From NCBI GenBank assembly GCA_003697085.1, contig RFFU01000126.1, positions 1 to 5,462 of the forward strand: a stretch of DNA of 5,462 bases, given 5' to 3'. The notes under the pieces were generated by a model, which did no database searches, had not been told where the DNA came from, and saw only the letters and a program-made list of their open reading frames with translations. Shown one piece after another: positions 1-5,462 of this stretch (positions within the stretch are counted from its first letter, which is position 1; each line of letters starts with the position of its first letter). The DNA comes from Candidatus Hydrogenedentota bacterium (GTDB taxonomy: Bacteria; UBA8481; J006). The translations under genes and the position numbers were made by a program.

Positions 1-1
1 G

Positions 2-1546
2 GTGTCACGGATCTCGCGGAGGGAAACGGTTTCTCGGAATACTCCTTTGCCTCTGATCATTCAAGGAGGAATGGGAGCCGGAGTCTCGAACTGGAACCTT
101 GCCCGCATTGTCGCTTCAACAGGACAACTCGGTGTTGTCTCGGGAACGGCGATCGATGTCATCGTCGCCCGGCGGTTGCAGGACGGCGATCCCGGAGGAG
201 CCATCCGCCGGGCACTTGAACATTTTCCCTATTCGGAGATTGCCGAGCGTTTATTGAAGAAATGGTTTCGAAAGGGGGGACGCGGGGGAAAGCCCTACAA
301 ACCGATCCGAATGCATTCTTTTGAACTTCACCCGGACACGGTTCATCTCTGCGTCGCCGCGAATTTCTGCGAGGTTTGGTTGGCCAAACAGGGGCATAAC
401 GGTTTCGTCGGAATCAATTATCTCGAAAAACTCCAGATCCCTCATCTCCCTTCTCTCTTCGGCGCAATGTTGGCCGGGGTGGACGTTGTAATTATGGGAG
501 CCGGCATTCCGCGCGAGATTCCGTCGGTGTTGGCCGCCTTCGAATCGGGAAGCGAAGCCGAGTATCCTGTTACGGTAACGGGGGCTTGCAACCGAACGAT
601 GCGCCTGCGGTTTCGACCCTCCGATTTCTTTCCCACCGTTCCTCCTTCGCTCAAGAAACCCCGATTCCTTCCGATCGTCTCTTCCCTTGTTCTGGCCAAA
701 TCTCTTCTCCGGTCCGCCGCCGATGGGATCGATGGATTCGTCATCGAGGGACCGACGGCCGGGGGGCACAATGCTCCTCCGCGCGGCCTGCTCCAACTCT
801 CCGAAGAAGGAGAACCGATCTATGGGGAACGCGACGCTGTTGATCTCGCGCTCTTCCGGCGCCTCGGGAAACCCTTCTGGCTCGCCGGAAGCCACGGCCG
901 AAAGGGTAAACTGGCCGAGGCGTTGGAGGAAGGAGCCGCCGGAATTCAAGTCGGCACGGCCTTTGCCCTCTGCCGGGATTCCGGCCTTGACCCGCAATTG
1001 CGACGCCGCATCCTGGACGGAATCTTCCAGAATCGCGTGCGCGTCTTCACGGATCCCGTCGCCAGTCCCACCGGGTTCCCCTTCAAGGTGACCCTGCTGC
1101 CGGGAACGCTTTCCGACGACGGAATCTACGAGGCACGAACCCGAATCTGTGACCTCGGTTATCTCCGAGAGAATTACCTTGCCGAAGACGGAAAGGTCCG
1201 TTACCGCTGTCCCTCCGAACCGGTTAAGGCCTTTCTCGCAAAAGGAGGAGAAAAAGAAGCCGTCAAGAAGAAAAAATGTCTCTGTAACGCGTTGATGGCA
1301 AATATCGGAATGGGACAGATTCGCGGGAATGGCGCCGCCGAACTGCCTCTGGTGACGCTCGGCGACGAAGTCGACGTCGTGCGGCAGTTTTGCACGGCGG
1401 AGCGCCCGGATTATTCCGCGACCGATGTGATCGAGTTTCTTCTGCGGGACGTAAAAGTTGTCGACCATTGTCGCAACGCGTACCGCGAGGAAGATCCCCC
1501 TCGAAACGAAGACCTCGAACCCGTCCCCCATCCCGCCTACGTCTGA
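2..1546 (+). CDS. Nitronate monooxygenase / 2-nitropropane dioxygenase-like FMN protein with C-terminal extension
   Basis: Seen: the N-terminus carries the family hallmark IIQGGMGAGVS (residues 19-29), here with the next helix NWNLARIVA. Further motifs are CVAANFCEVWLAKQGHNG (117-134), DVVIMGAGIP (161-170), EGPTAGGHNAPPRG (249-262) with the AGGH histidine at 256, WLAGSHG (to 299), and GIQVGTAFAL (314-323) in the position of the FMN-phosphate loop. Known: this TIM-barrel family uses FMN and includes nitronate monooxygenases, FabK enoyl-ACP reductases and PfaD-type proteins; the AGGH histidine lies at the active site. Canonical members are about 310-360 residues, so 514 is long. The extra C-terminal part has CDLGYL (383-388), RCPSEP (402-407) and KCLCN (425-429). 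The predicted enzyme is cytosolic, with no signal peptide or membrane segment seen. The start is uncertain: GTG at 2 gives a plausible 18-residue lead, but the window begins one base earlier, so a start further upstream cannot be excluded. The substrate is unknown. Confidence 0.85.
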   Translation: MSRISRRETVSRNTPLPLIIQGGMGAGVSNWNLARIVASTGQLGVVSGTAIDVIVARRLQDGDPGGAIRRALEHFPYSEIAERLLKKWFRKGGRGGKPYKPIRMHSFELHPDTVHLCVAANFCEVWLAKQGHNGFVGINYLEKLQIPHLPSLFGAMLAGVDVVIMGAGIPREIPSVLAAFESGSEAEYPVTVTGACNRTMRLRFRPSDFFPTVPPSLKKPRFLPIVSSLVLAKSLLRSAADGIDGFVIEGPTAGGHNAPPRGLLQLSEEGEPIYGERDAVDLALFRRLGKPFWLAGSHGRKGKLAEALEEGAAGIQVGTAFALCRDSGLDPQLRRRILDGIFQNRVRVFTDPVASPTGFPFKVTLLPGTLSDDGIYEARTRICDLGYLRENYLAEDGKVRYRCPSEPVKAFLAKGGEKEAVKKKKCLCNALMANIGMGQIRGNGAAELPLVTLGDEVDVVRQFCTAERPDYSATDVIEFLLRDVKVVDHCRNAYREEDPPRNEDLEPVPHPAYV

Positions 1547-1600
1547 TGGAAGATCCGACGGAAGTTTTTTCTGACCGAAAAGAAAATTCCTTTTACCGAA

Positions 1601-1605
1601 AGGAG
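1601..1605 (+). promoter_or_regulatory. Shine-Dalgarno site of the glutamate dehydrogenase gene
   Basis: AGGAG lies seven bases before the ATG at 1613, an ideal spacing, and fixes that start. The surrounding 66-base gap (1547-1612) is A/T-richer than the genes. It holds a run of six T at 1565-1570 and two copies of ACCGAAA (1574-1580 and 1595-1601) spaced 21 bases apart. No convincing -35/-10 pair is visible, so whether this gene has its own promoter is open. Confidence 0.85.
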
Positions 1606-1612
1606 AAGCCTA

Positions 1613-2863
1613 ATGAGTGAAGAGACCAACCCGTTTTTGATAGCCCAAAAGCAGTTGGACGAAGCCGCGGAGATTCTCGGTCTCGATGATGCCACTCACG
1701 AACTCCTCCGCTGGCCGCGAAGGGAGATCGTCGTTACGATTCCGGTCCGAATGGACGACGGAACCGTCCGAGTCTTCCGCGGGTACCGTGTCCAATACAA
1801 CGACTCGCGTGGTCCGACGAAGGGGGGACTTCGCTGGCACCCCGATGAAACGATCGACACGGTGCGGGCCTTGGCGGCCTGGATGACGTGGAAAACATCC
1901 GTCGTCGATATTCCCTTGGGCGGAGGCAAAGGCGGAGTCACGTGTAACCCGAAAGAACTCTCTCCCACGGAACAAGAACGCTTGGCCCGGGGGTACATCC
2001 GCGCCGTCCACCGAATGCTCGACGAACACACCGATGTTCCCGCTCCGGACGTCTATACAAACCCGCAGATCATGGCGTGGATGATGGACGAATACAGCAT
2101 CATTCGGGGAAAGCCCGTTCCCGGAATGATCACCGGAAAGCCGCTCGAAGTCGGCGGTTCTCCCGGCCGCGGCGACGCAACGGCTCGAGGAGGAATTTAC
2201 ACGGTTCGGGAAGCCGGCCGGGCCTTGGGAATCGACCTCTCGGGAAAAACCGCTGCCATCCAGGGGTACGGAAATGCGGGACAACACGCCCATCGTCTCG
2301 CCGAAGAACTGCTCGGGCTCAAAGTTGTCGCCGTCTCGGACAGCCGTGGCGGCATCTATAACGGCGCCGGACTTCCGCCGGCGGACGTTGCGCGGCACAA
2401 GAGCGAGAGCGGTTCCGTCGTCGATTACCCCGGCGCGGACGCCCTCTCCAATGAGGAACTCCTCGAGCTCGATGTCACCGTCCTCTTCCCCGCCGCTCTC
2501 GAAAACGTCATTACGGAAACGAATGCCTCGCGCATCCGAGCGGCGATCATCGCCGAGCTGGCGAACGGCCCGACCACTCCCGCCGCGGATCTCATTCTTC
2601 ACGAGAACTCCCGCTACGTGATCCCCGACTTCCTCTGCAACGCCGGCGGGGTTACGGTGAGTTATTTCGAGCAGGTGCAGAACGCCTACAACTACCGGTG
2701 GGAAGAGGCTCTGGTCCACGAGCGGCTCGACAAGACGATGACCGCCGCCTTCCACTCCGTCCATGAAATGGCGACCACGCAAAAGGTCCCGAACCGTCTG
2801 GGGGCCTATCTCGTCGCGGTTGAACGCGTGGCGGAAGCATGCCGGTTGCGAGGGTGGGTCTAA
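1613..2863 (+). CDS. gdhA: Glutamate dehydrogenase (Glu/Leu/Phe/Val dehydrogenase family), probably NAD(P)-linked catabolic/anabolic hexameric type
   Basis: Catalyses reversible oxidative deamination of glutamate to 2-oxoglutarate and ammonium in the cytosol. At 416 residues it has the usual length of the small hexameric class. The N-terminal substrate domain shows GPTKGGLR (68-74, Lys70), MTWK (Lys94), PLGGGKGGV (101-109, catalytic-type Lys106) and VPAPDVYTN (142-150, catalytic-type Asp146). The Rossmann domain has the GYGNAG loop (218-223), then [10 protein letters not shown] (241-250). Asp243 at the end of the second strand is commonly taken to favour NAD+, but close relatives with the same SDSxGGIYN motif can use NADP+, so the cofactor is undecided. 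[16 protein letters not shown] (342-357) places Ser350 at the substrate pocket and argues for glutamate rather than leucine or valine as substrate. The start is supported by AGGAG seven bases upstream. The stop lies 28 bases before the next gene, suggesting co-transcription. Confidence 0.95.
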   Translation: MSEETNPFLIAQKQLDEAAEILGLDDATHELLRWPRREIVVTIPVRMDDGTVRVFRGYRVQYNDSRGPTKGGLRWHPDETIDTVRALAAWMTWKTSVVDIPLGGGKGGVTCNPKELSPTEQERLARGYIRAVHRMLDEHTDVPAPDVYTNPQIMAWMMDEYSIIRGKPVPGMITGKPLEVGGSPGRGDATARGGIYTVREAGRALGIDLSGKTAAIQGYGNAGQHAHRLAEELLGLKVVAVSDSRGGIYNGAGLPPADVARHKSESGSVVDYPGADALSNEELLELDVTVLFPAALENVITETNASRIRAAIIAELANGPTTPAADLILHENSRYVIPDFLCNAGGVTVSYFEQVQNAYNYRWEEALVHERLDKTMTAAFHSVHEMATTQKVPNRLGAYLVAVERVAEACRLRGWV

Positions 2864-2865
2864 GC

Positions 2866-2891
2866 GGGGAAGACGAGGACCCCGACCGGGG
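2866..2891 (+). promoter_or_regulatory. Translation start region of the ATP-grasp gene with competing short G/C hairpins
   Basis: Between the glutamate dehydrogenase stop and the ATG at 2892 lie GGGG (2866-2869), a weak Shine-Dalgarno-like GAGG (2875-2878), CCCC (2880-2883) and GGGG (2888-2891). The CCCC block can pair with either GGGG block, giving two mutually exclusive four-base-pair stems. One loops out the GAGG and the other abuts the ATG. The GAGG is 13 bases from the ATG, longer than usual, so initiation may depend on ribosomes arriving from the upstream gene. The regulatory role is inference only. Confidence 0.3.
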
Positions 2892-5237
2892 ATGGATCCT
2901 CACCAACAATACATCCTTCCCAAATCCCTCGAACTCTATCTCAAACTCGCCAATTATCCCATCCTCTCCAACACCATCCGCGACCGAATGCGCGAAGTTC
3001 TTTTCACGCGGGGGGGAATGAGCGAGGAAGAGTTTGAGAAGGAGGTGTTGGAGAAGGCGATTCGTTCGCAGCGGCGGGAGGGTTTGGTGAATCCGGTTGC
3101 CGAGGAACCTCCGGATGTCTGGCAAGAGCGGCTGCGGCGCGTTCGAAATCAGTTGACCGATTTTCACTTCGCGACCCGCTTCAGTCGCGATGCCGTCGAT
3201 GAGATCATCCGCGAAGTGCTCGAGAAGCGCCGCCCAGAAACGATCCCCTTGCTGGGATTCAACCCGGAATTGGCTCCGTGGGACCTTCTCTTCAAACAGG
3301 CCGAACGATACGAAGCGATGCCGGAACCTCAGAGGAGCGCCTACGTTCATCACCTCAAGGAAATCATCGTCGTGATCATCAAGGCGATGATCAGCGATCA
3401 ACTCGCCTACGTCGGCATCGCCCGGGAGTTCTTTACGATCCAAGATCTCAAGGAAATCCGCCGCCGGCGTTACGGCCGCGGCCGCATCGGGGGGAAAGCG
3501 GCTGGAATGCTTCTCGCATACACGATCCTGCGAAGGGCGTTGGTCTCCCTAGAATCTTCGGCGACCCTCTCTTTCCGAATTCCGGAATCCTTCTTCATCG
3601 GCTCGGACGTCAATTACGAGTTCTACTCCCTCAACGACTTTCATCCCTATCTGAGCCAGAAATACAAGAGCCGCGAGGAGCAGGAACGCGAATATCCCGC
3701 GATCGTCGAACGCTTTCAGAAAGCCCGCTTTCCCGAATACATCGTGGCCCATCTTCGCGAACTACTGCAGAACCTTGGAACCCGACCTCTCATCGTCCGT
3801 TCCTCGAGCCTGTTGGAGGACAACTTCGGTATGGCCTTTGCCGGCAAATACGACAGTTATTTCTGTCCCAACCAGGGTTCTCCCGACGAAAACCTTCGCT
3901 CTCTTCTCGACGCCGTGAAGCGAGTTTACGCCAGCGTCCTCAGCCCCGATGCGCTCGCCTATCGCAAGAACAAAGGCCTCCTCGATTACGACGAACGAAT
4001 GGCCGTGTTGATTCAAGCGGTCGAGGGGGAACGGTACGATCGATACTACTTTCCGTTCGCCGCCGGAGTCGCTTTCAGTCGGAATCCTTTCCGTTGGACC
4101 AGACGGATCCGTTCCCAGGACGGATTTCTCCGCATCGTCGCGGGATTGGGAACCCGCGCCGTCAACCGCGTCGATCGGGATTACCCCCGCCTCGTCGCAC
4201 TCTCCCACCCCGCGCTTCGTCCGGAACGGACCGTGGAACGGATTCGAAAGTACTCTCAACATCTCATCGACGTCATCGATTGTCACGAAAACACTCTCAA
4301 AACGCTTCCTATCCGCGAGGTTCTCGGCGCCGATTACCCCTTCTTGAGAAAACTCGCTGTTCGCGAAAAAGACAAACTCCTCCGCCTTCTCCCCCTCAAT
4401 CTCTCAAATCTCCCCCCCGACTCCCTTGTCTTCACTCTCGACCCCCTCCTCAAAAACAAGGATCTCATCTCCTGTTTCCGAACAATGTTGAAGACGATCG
4501 AAAAACATTATGAACGTCCCGTCGATATGGAATTCGCCCTCCACGTCTCGCCTCGCCGAAACGGCCGCTCTTCCATCCGCGATGACCCCATAACGCTGAC
4601 GATCTTGCAGTGCCGGCCCTTGAGTCGAAGGCACGAAACACACGTGAAACTTCCCGCGGACCTTCCCGAAAATCGCATCCTGTTCCGCACCTGTGGAGCC
4701 GTTCCCCACGGTACCGTCTCGGGCATCCGTTGGATCGCTCTCGTCGAACCGCGTGCTTATTCGGCGATCCAAGCGCCGGAGATTCGCTTCGAGATCGCGC
4801 GCGCCGTCGGACGCCTCAATCGACTCCTCGAAAAACGCCGTTTTCTCCTTATGGGGCCCGGGCGCTGGGGAACGTCCAACCCCGACCTCGGAGTCAAGGT
4901 CACTTACGCCGACATCTTCAACGCCGCCGCCCTCGTCGAGATCGGTTACGGAAATCAAAAGAGCGCTCCGGAACTTTCTTTTGGAACGCATTTCTTTCAG
5001 GACCTGGTCGAGGAGAATATCTTTCCCATCCCTCTTCTTCCGGACGAACCCGGGAGTTTTCTCAACGAGACATTCCTTCGGGAAAGCCGGAACCGTCTTG
5101 ACGACATCTCTCCGCGGGATGCCTCCCTCGCCAGCATCCTCAAGGTCATCGATCTTGAGGAAAGCAAAAACGAACTGAATATCGTCCTCGACGCCTATCG
5201 GGAGGAAGGAGTCGCCTTCTTTTGTCCGAAACAGTGA
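2892..5237 (+). CDS. PEP/pyruvate-binding (PPDK N-terminal type) ATP-grasp protein lacking phosphohistidine and PEP-barrel domains
   Basis: Seen, in order: a mostly helical N-terminal region (1-195), then RIGGKAAGM (198-206), IVRSSSLLEDNFGMAFAGKYDSY (301-323, quoted as the VRSS...ED...FAGKYD signature), GVAFSRNPF (392-400), VDMEFAL (544-550) and ILQCRPL (571-577). These match the nucleotide-binding domain of pyruvate phosphate dikinase and PEP synthase. Asp545, Glu547, Gln573 and Arg575 correspond, from memory of the family, to the metal/ATP-site D-x-E and Q-x-R residues, so the site looks intact. The linker between Glu547 and Gln573 is about twice the usual length. Absent: the GGxTSHAA phosphohistidine motif and the PEP-binding barrel. 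Instead the C-terminal 200 residues carry GPGRWGTSNPDLG (655-667) and GTHFFQDL (698-705), which I recall in other bacterial proteins annotated only as PEP/pyruvate-binding. The start at 2892 is chosen because an in-frame ATG at 2763 would add 43 arginine-rich residues read through the upstream gene. The reaction is unknown. Confidence 0.85.
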   Translation: MDPHQQYILPKSLELYLKLANYPILSNTIRDRMREVLFTRGGMSEEEFEKEVLEKAIRSQRREGLVNPVAEEPPDVWQERLRRVRNQLTDFHFATRFSRDAVDEIIREVLEKRRPETIPLLGFNPELAPWDLLFKQAERYEAMPEPQRSAYVHHLKEIIVVIIKAMISDQLAYVGIAREFFTIQDLKEIRRRRYGRGRIGGKAAGMLLAYTILRRALVSLESSATLSFRIPESFFIGSDVNYEFYSLNDFHPYLSQKYKSREEQEREYPAIVERFQKARFPEYIVAHLRELLQNLGTRPLIVRSSSLLEDNFGMAFAGKYDSYFCPNQGSPDENLRSLLDAVKRVYASVLSPDALAYRKNKGLLDYDERMAVLIQAVEGERYDRYYFPFAAGVAFSRNPFRWTRRIRSQDGFLRIVAGLGTRAVNRVDRDYPRLVALSHPALRPERTVERIRKYSQHLIDVIDCHENTLKTLPIREVLGADYPFLRKLAVREKDKLLRLLPLNLSNLPPDSLVFTLDPLLKNKDLISCFRTMLKTIEKHYERPVDMEFALHVSPRRNGRSSIRDDPITLTILQCRPLSRRHETHVKLPADLPENRILFRTCGAVPHGTVSGIRWIALVEPRAYSAIQAPEIRFEIARAVGRLNRLLEKRRFLLMGPGRWGTSNPDLGVKVTYADIFNAAALVEIGYGNQKSAPELSFGTHFFQDLVEENIFPIPLLPDEPGSFLNETFLRESRNRLDDISPRDASLASILKVIDLEESKNELNIVLDAYREEGVAFFCPKQ

Positions 5238-5340
5238 TCCGTGCCGACGGACATCCGGCGTTCTCCCTCTCCCCCCCTTCCCGTCCCGCCGTTCTCCCTC
5301 TTTCTTCCAGGACTTCTCCGTCTTCCTCTCTCACCCCTGA
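5238..5340 (+). terminator. Possible Rho-type termination region: small hairpin plus C-rich pyrimidine tract
   Basis: One base after the final gene's stop, TCCGT (5238-5242) and ACGGA (5247-5251) can form a five-base-pair stem with a GCCG loop. It is too short, and lacks the T-run, for a standard intrinsic terminator. From 5261 to 5340 the strand is 42 C, 27 T, 7 G and 4 A by my count, that is 69 of 80 pyrimidines. Long C-rich, G-poor, unstructured transcript is what Rho needs to load, so Rho-dependent termination is a reasonable guess. The tract includes a run of seven or more C around 5271-5277. Confidence 0.3.
5259..5301 (+). repeat. 12-base direct repeat within the pyrimidine tract
   Basis: CGTTCTCCCTCT occurs at 5259-5270 and again at 5290-5301, 31 bases apart, both within the low-complexity C/T-rich stretch. 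It may simply reflect local slippage or biased composition. No function is evident. Confidence 0.6.
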
Positions 5341-5355
5341 TGTTTTCCCTCGTAC

Positions 5356-5385
5356 CATCCGGTAAGAACCGCTTTCGGCCGGATG
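5356..5385. repeat. Bulged inverted repeat (CATCCGG ... CCGGATG)
   Basis: CATCCGG (5356-5362) pairs perfectly with CCGGATG (5379-5385). Inside, CCG (5369-5371) and CGG (5376-5378) form a second short stem closed by a CTTT loop. The two stems stack on the 3' side and leave a six-base bulge, TAAGAA, on the 5' side. No T-run follows on either strand, so it does not look like an intrinsic terminator. A third CATCCGG lies at 5252-5258. The 3' arm contains the ATG at 5383 of a possible new reading frame, so the stem could mask that start. A REP-like extragenic palindrome is another possibility. Confidence 0.55.
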
Positions 5386-5462
5386 ACAAATTATCGGCGG
5401 AGGCAAATTTCGGTGAGTCAAGCCTTCGTGGGAACGCAGGCAAGCAGGCAGGCAGGCAGGCA
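5383..5462 (+). CDS. Possible 5' end of an unidentified gene running off the window
   Basis: An open frame begins at ATG 5383 and continues without a stop to the window edge (at least 26 codons). Its first residues are MTNYRRRQIS, followed by VSQAFVGTQASRQAGR. The alternative in-frame start GTG at 5413 has a strong GGAGG (5399-5403) nine bases upstream, whereas ATG 5383 has no ribosome site and lies in an inverted repeat. Either start puts a GCAG tetranucleotide repeat inside the first codons. The frame is too short to identify. The opening MTNYRR is reminiscent of REP-associated IS200-like transposases, but the GGxYFF motif expected next is not there. Coding status is doubtful. Confidence 0.25.
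   Translation, partial: MTNYRRRQISVSQAFVGTQASRQAGR
5436..5462 (+). repeat. GCAG tetranucleotide tandem repeat at the window edge
   Basis: Units run GCAG, GCAA, then four perfect GCAG copies and a partial GCA at the last base. The perfect tract is 19 bases (5444-5462), and its full length is unknown because the window ends inside it. A four-base unit is not a multiple of three, so gain or loss of one copy would shift any reading frame that crosses it. Confidence 0.9.

Noticed and set aside
63-73. AAGGAGGA followed by ATG, resembling a ribosome site and start
   Set aside because: It encodes the QGGM of the conserved IIQGGMG motif in the flavoprotein. The spacing to the ATG is one base, and starting there would delete part of the FMN-binding motif.
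251-1531. Long open frame (426 codons) on the - strand opposite the flavoprotein gene
   Set aside because: It lies entirely antisense to a gene with clear family motifs, its translation resembles no protein family, and it has no ribosome site. Long antisense frames are expected from the codon bias of G+C-rich genes.
1521-1570. Possible intrinsic terminator ending in six T (1565-1570) after the flavoprotein gene
   Set aside because: The only stems available are three to five base pairs, with large loops (for example CCGTC 1521-1525 with GACGG 1557-1561). This is too weak to call.
1610-2782. Long open frame (390 codons) on the - strand opposite glutamate dehydrogenase
   Set aside because: It mirrors the glutamate dehydrogenase frame almost end to end, and its translation is low in recognisable structure. 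It is a codon-bias shadow.
2763-2891. Upstream ATG that would extend the ATP-grasp protein by 43 residues
   Set aside because: The extra residues are encoded within the 3' end of glutamate dehydrogenase in another frame, are very basic and look non-conserved. The ATG at 2892 gives a natural start after the upstream stop.
3278-4513. 411-codon + strand frame inside the ATP-grasp gene
   Set aside because: It overlaps the +2 phase of a gene with strong motifs, and its product is an arginine/serine/proline-rich sequence typical of an out-of-frame reading.
5137-5161. Perfect eight-base inverted repeat with a nine-base loop (TCCTCAAG / CTTGAGGA)
   Set aside because: It lies within the coding region of the ATP-grasp gene, has no T-run on either strand, and is explained by the codons for ILKVIDLEE.
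5146-5443. Two overlapping - strand frames covering the tail
   Set aside because: Their translations are Arg/Gly/Glu-rich low-complexity sequences read from the pyrimidine tract, with no ribosome site and no family resemblance.

Overview
The window is about 5.5 kb of ordinary-looking bacterial DNA of fairly high G+C. It is densely coded, with three complete-looking genes all on the + strand, followed by a 225-base tail with no securely identified gene. Shine-Dalgarno-type sites and GTG/ATG starts indicate a bacterium. I cannot name a phylum from the sequence. There is no tRNA, rRNA, CRISPR array, insertion sequence or phage gene that I can support.

Layout: (1) 2-1546, a 514-residue nitronate monooxygenase / 2-nitropropane dioxygenase-like flavoprotein with an unusual cysteine-bearing C-terminal extension. 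(2) 1613-2863, a 416-residue hexameric-type glutamate dehydrogenase with all the expected catalytic residues. (3) 2892-5237, a 781-residue protein with a PEP synthase / pyruvate phosphate dikinase-type ATP-grasp domain. It lacks the phosphohistidine and PEP-binding barrel domains of those enzymes and instead has a C-terminal region with GPGRWG and GTHFFQDL motifs. Gaps of 66 and 28 bases and shared orientation make an operon plausible, particularly for genes 2 and 3.

How they may work together (inference): glutamate dehydrogenase links glutamate and ammonium to 2-oxoglutarate, and the third protein carries a nucleotide-binding module of the pyruvate/PEP interconversion family. The pair therefore sits at a carbon-nitrogen junction. 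The flavoprotein could detoxify a nitronate or reduce an enoyl compound; nothing in the sequence fixes its substrate.

Tail (5238-5462): a small hairpin just after the last stop codon, an 80-base C-rich pyrimidine tract that could serve as a Rho-loading site, a bulged inverted repeat, and a possible new + strand reading frame. That frame (ATG at 5383 or GTG at 5413) runs off the window through a GCAG tetranucleotide repeat. This tail is the least explained part of the window. The most interesting protein is the third one, because it is a dikinase-type ATP-grasp without its usual partner domains.
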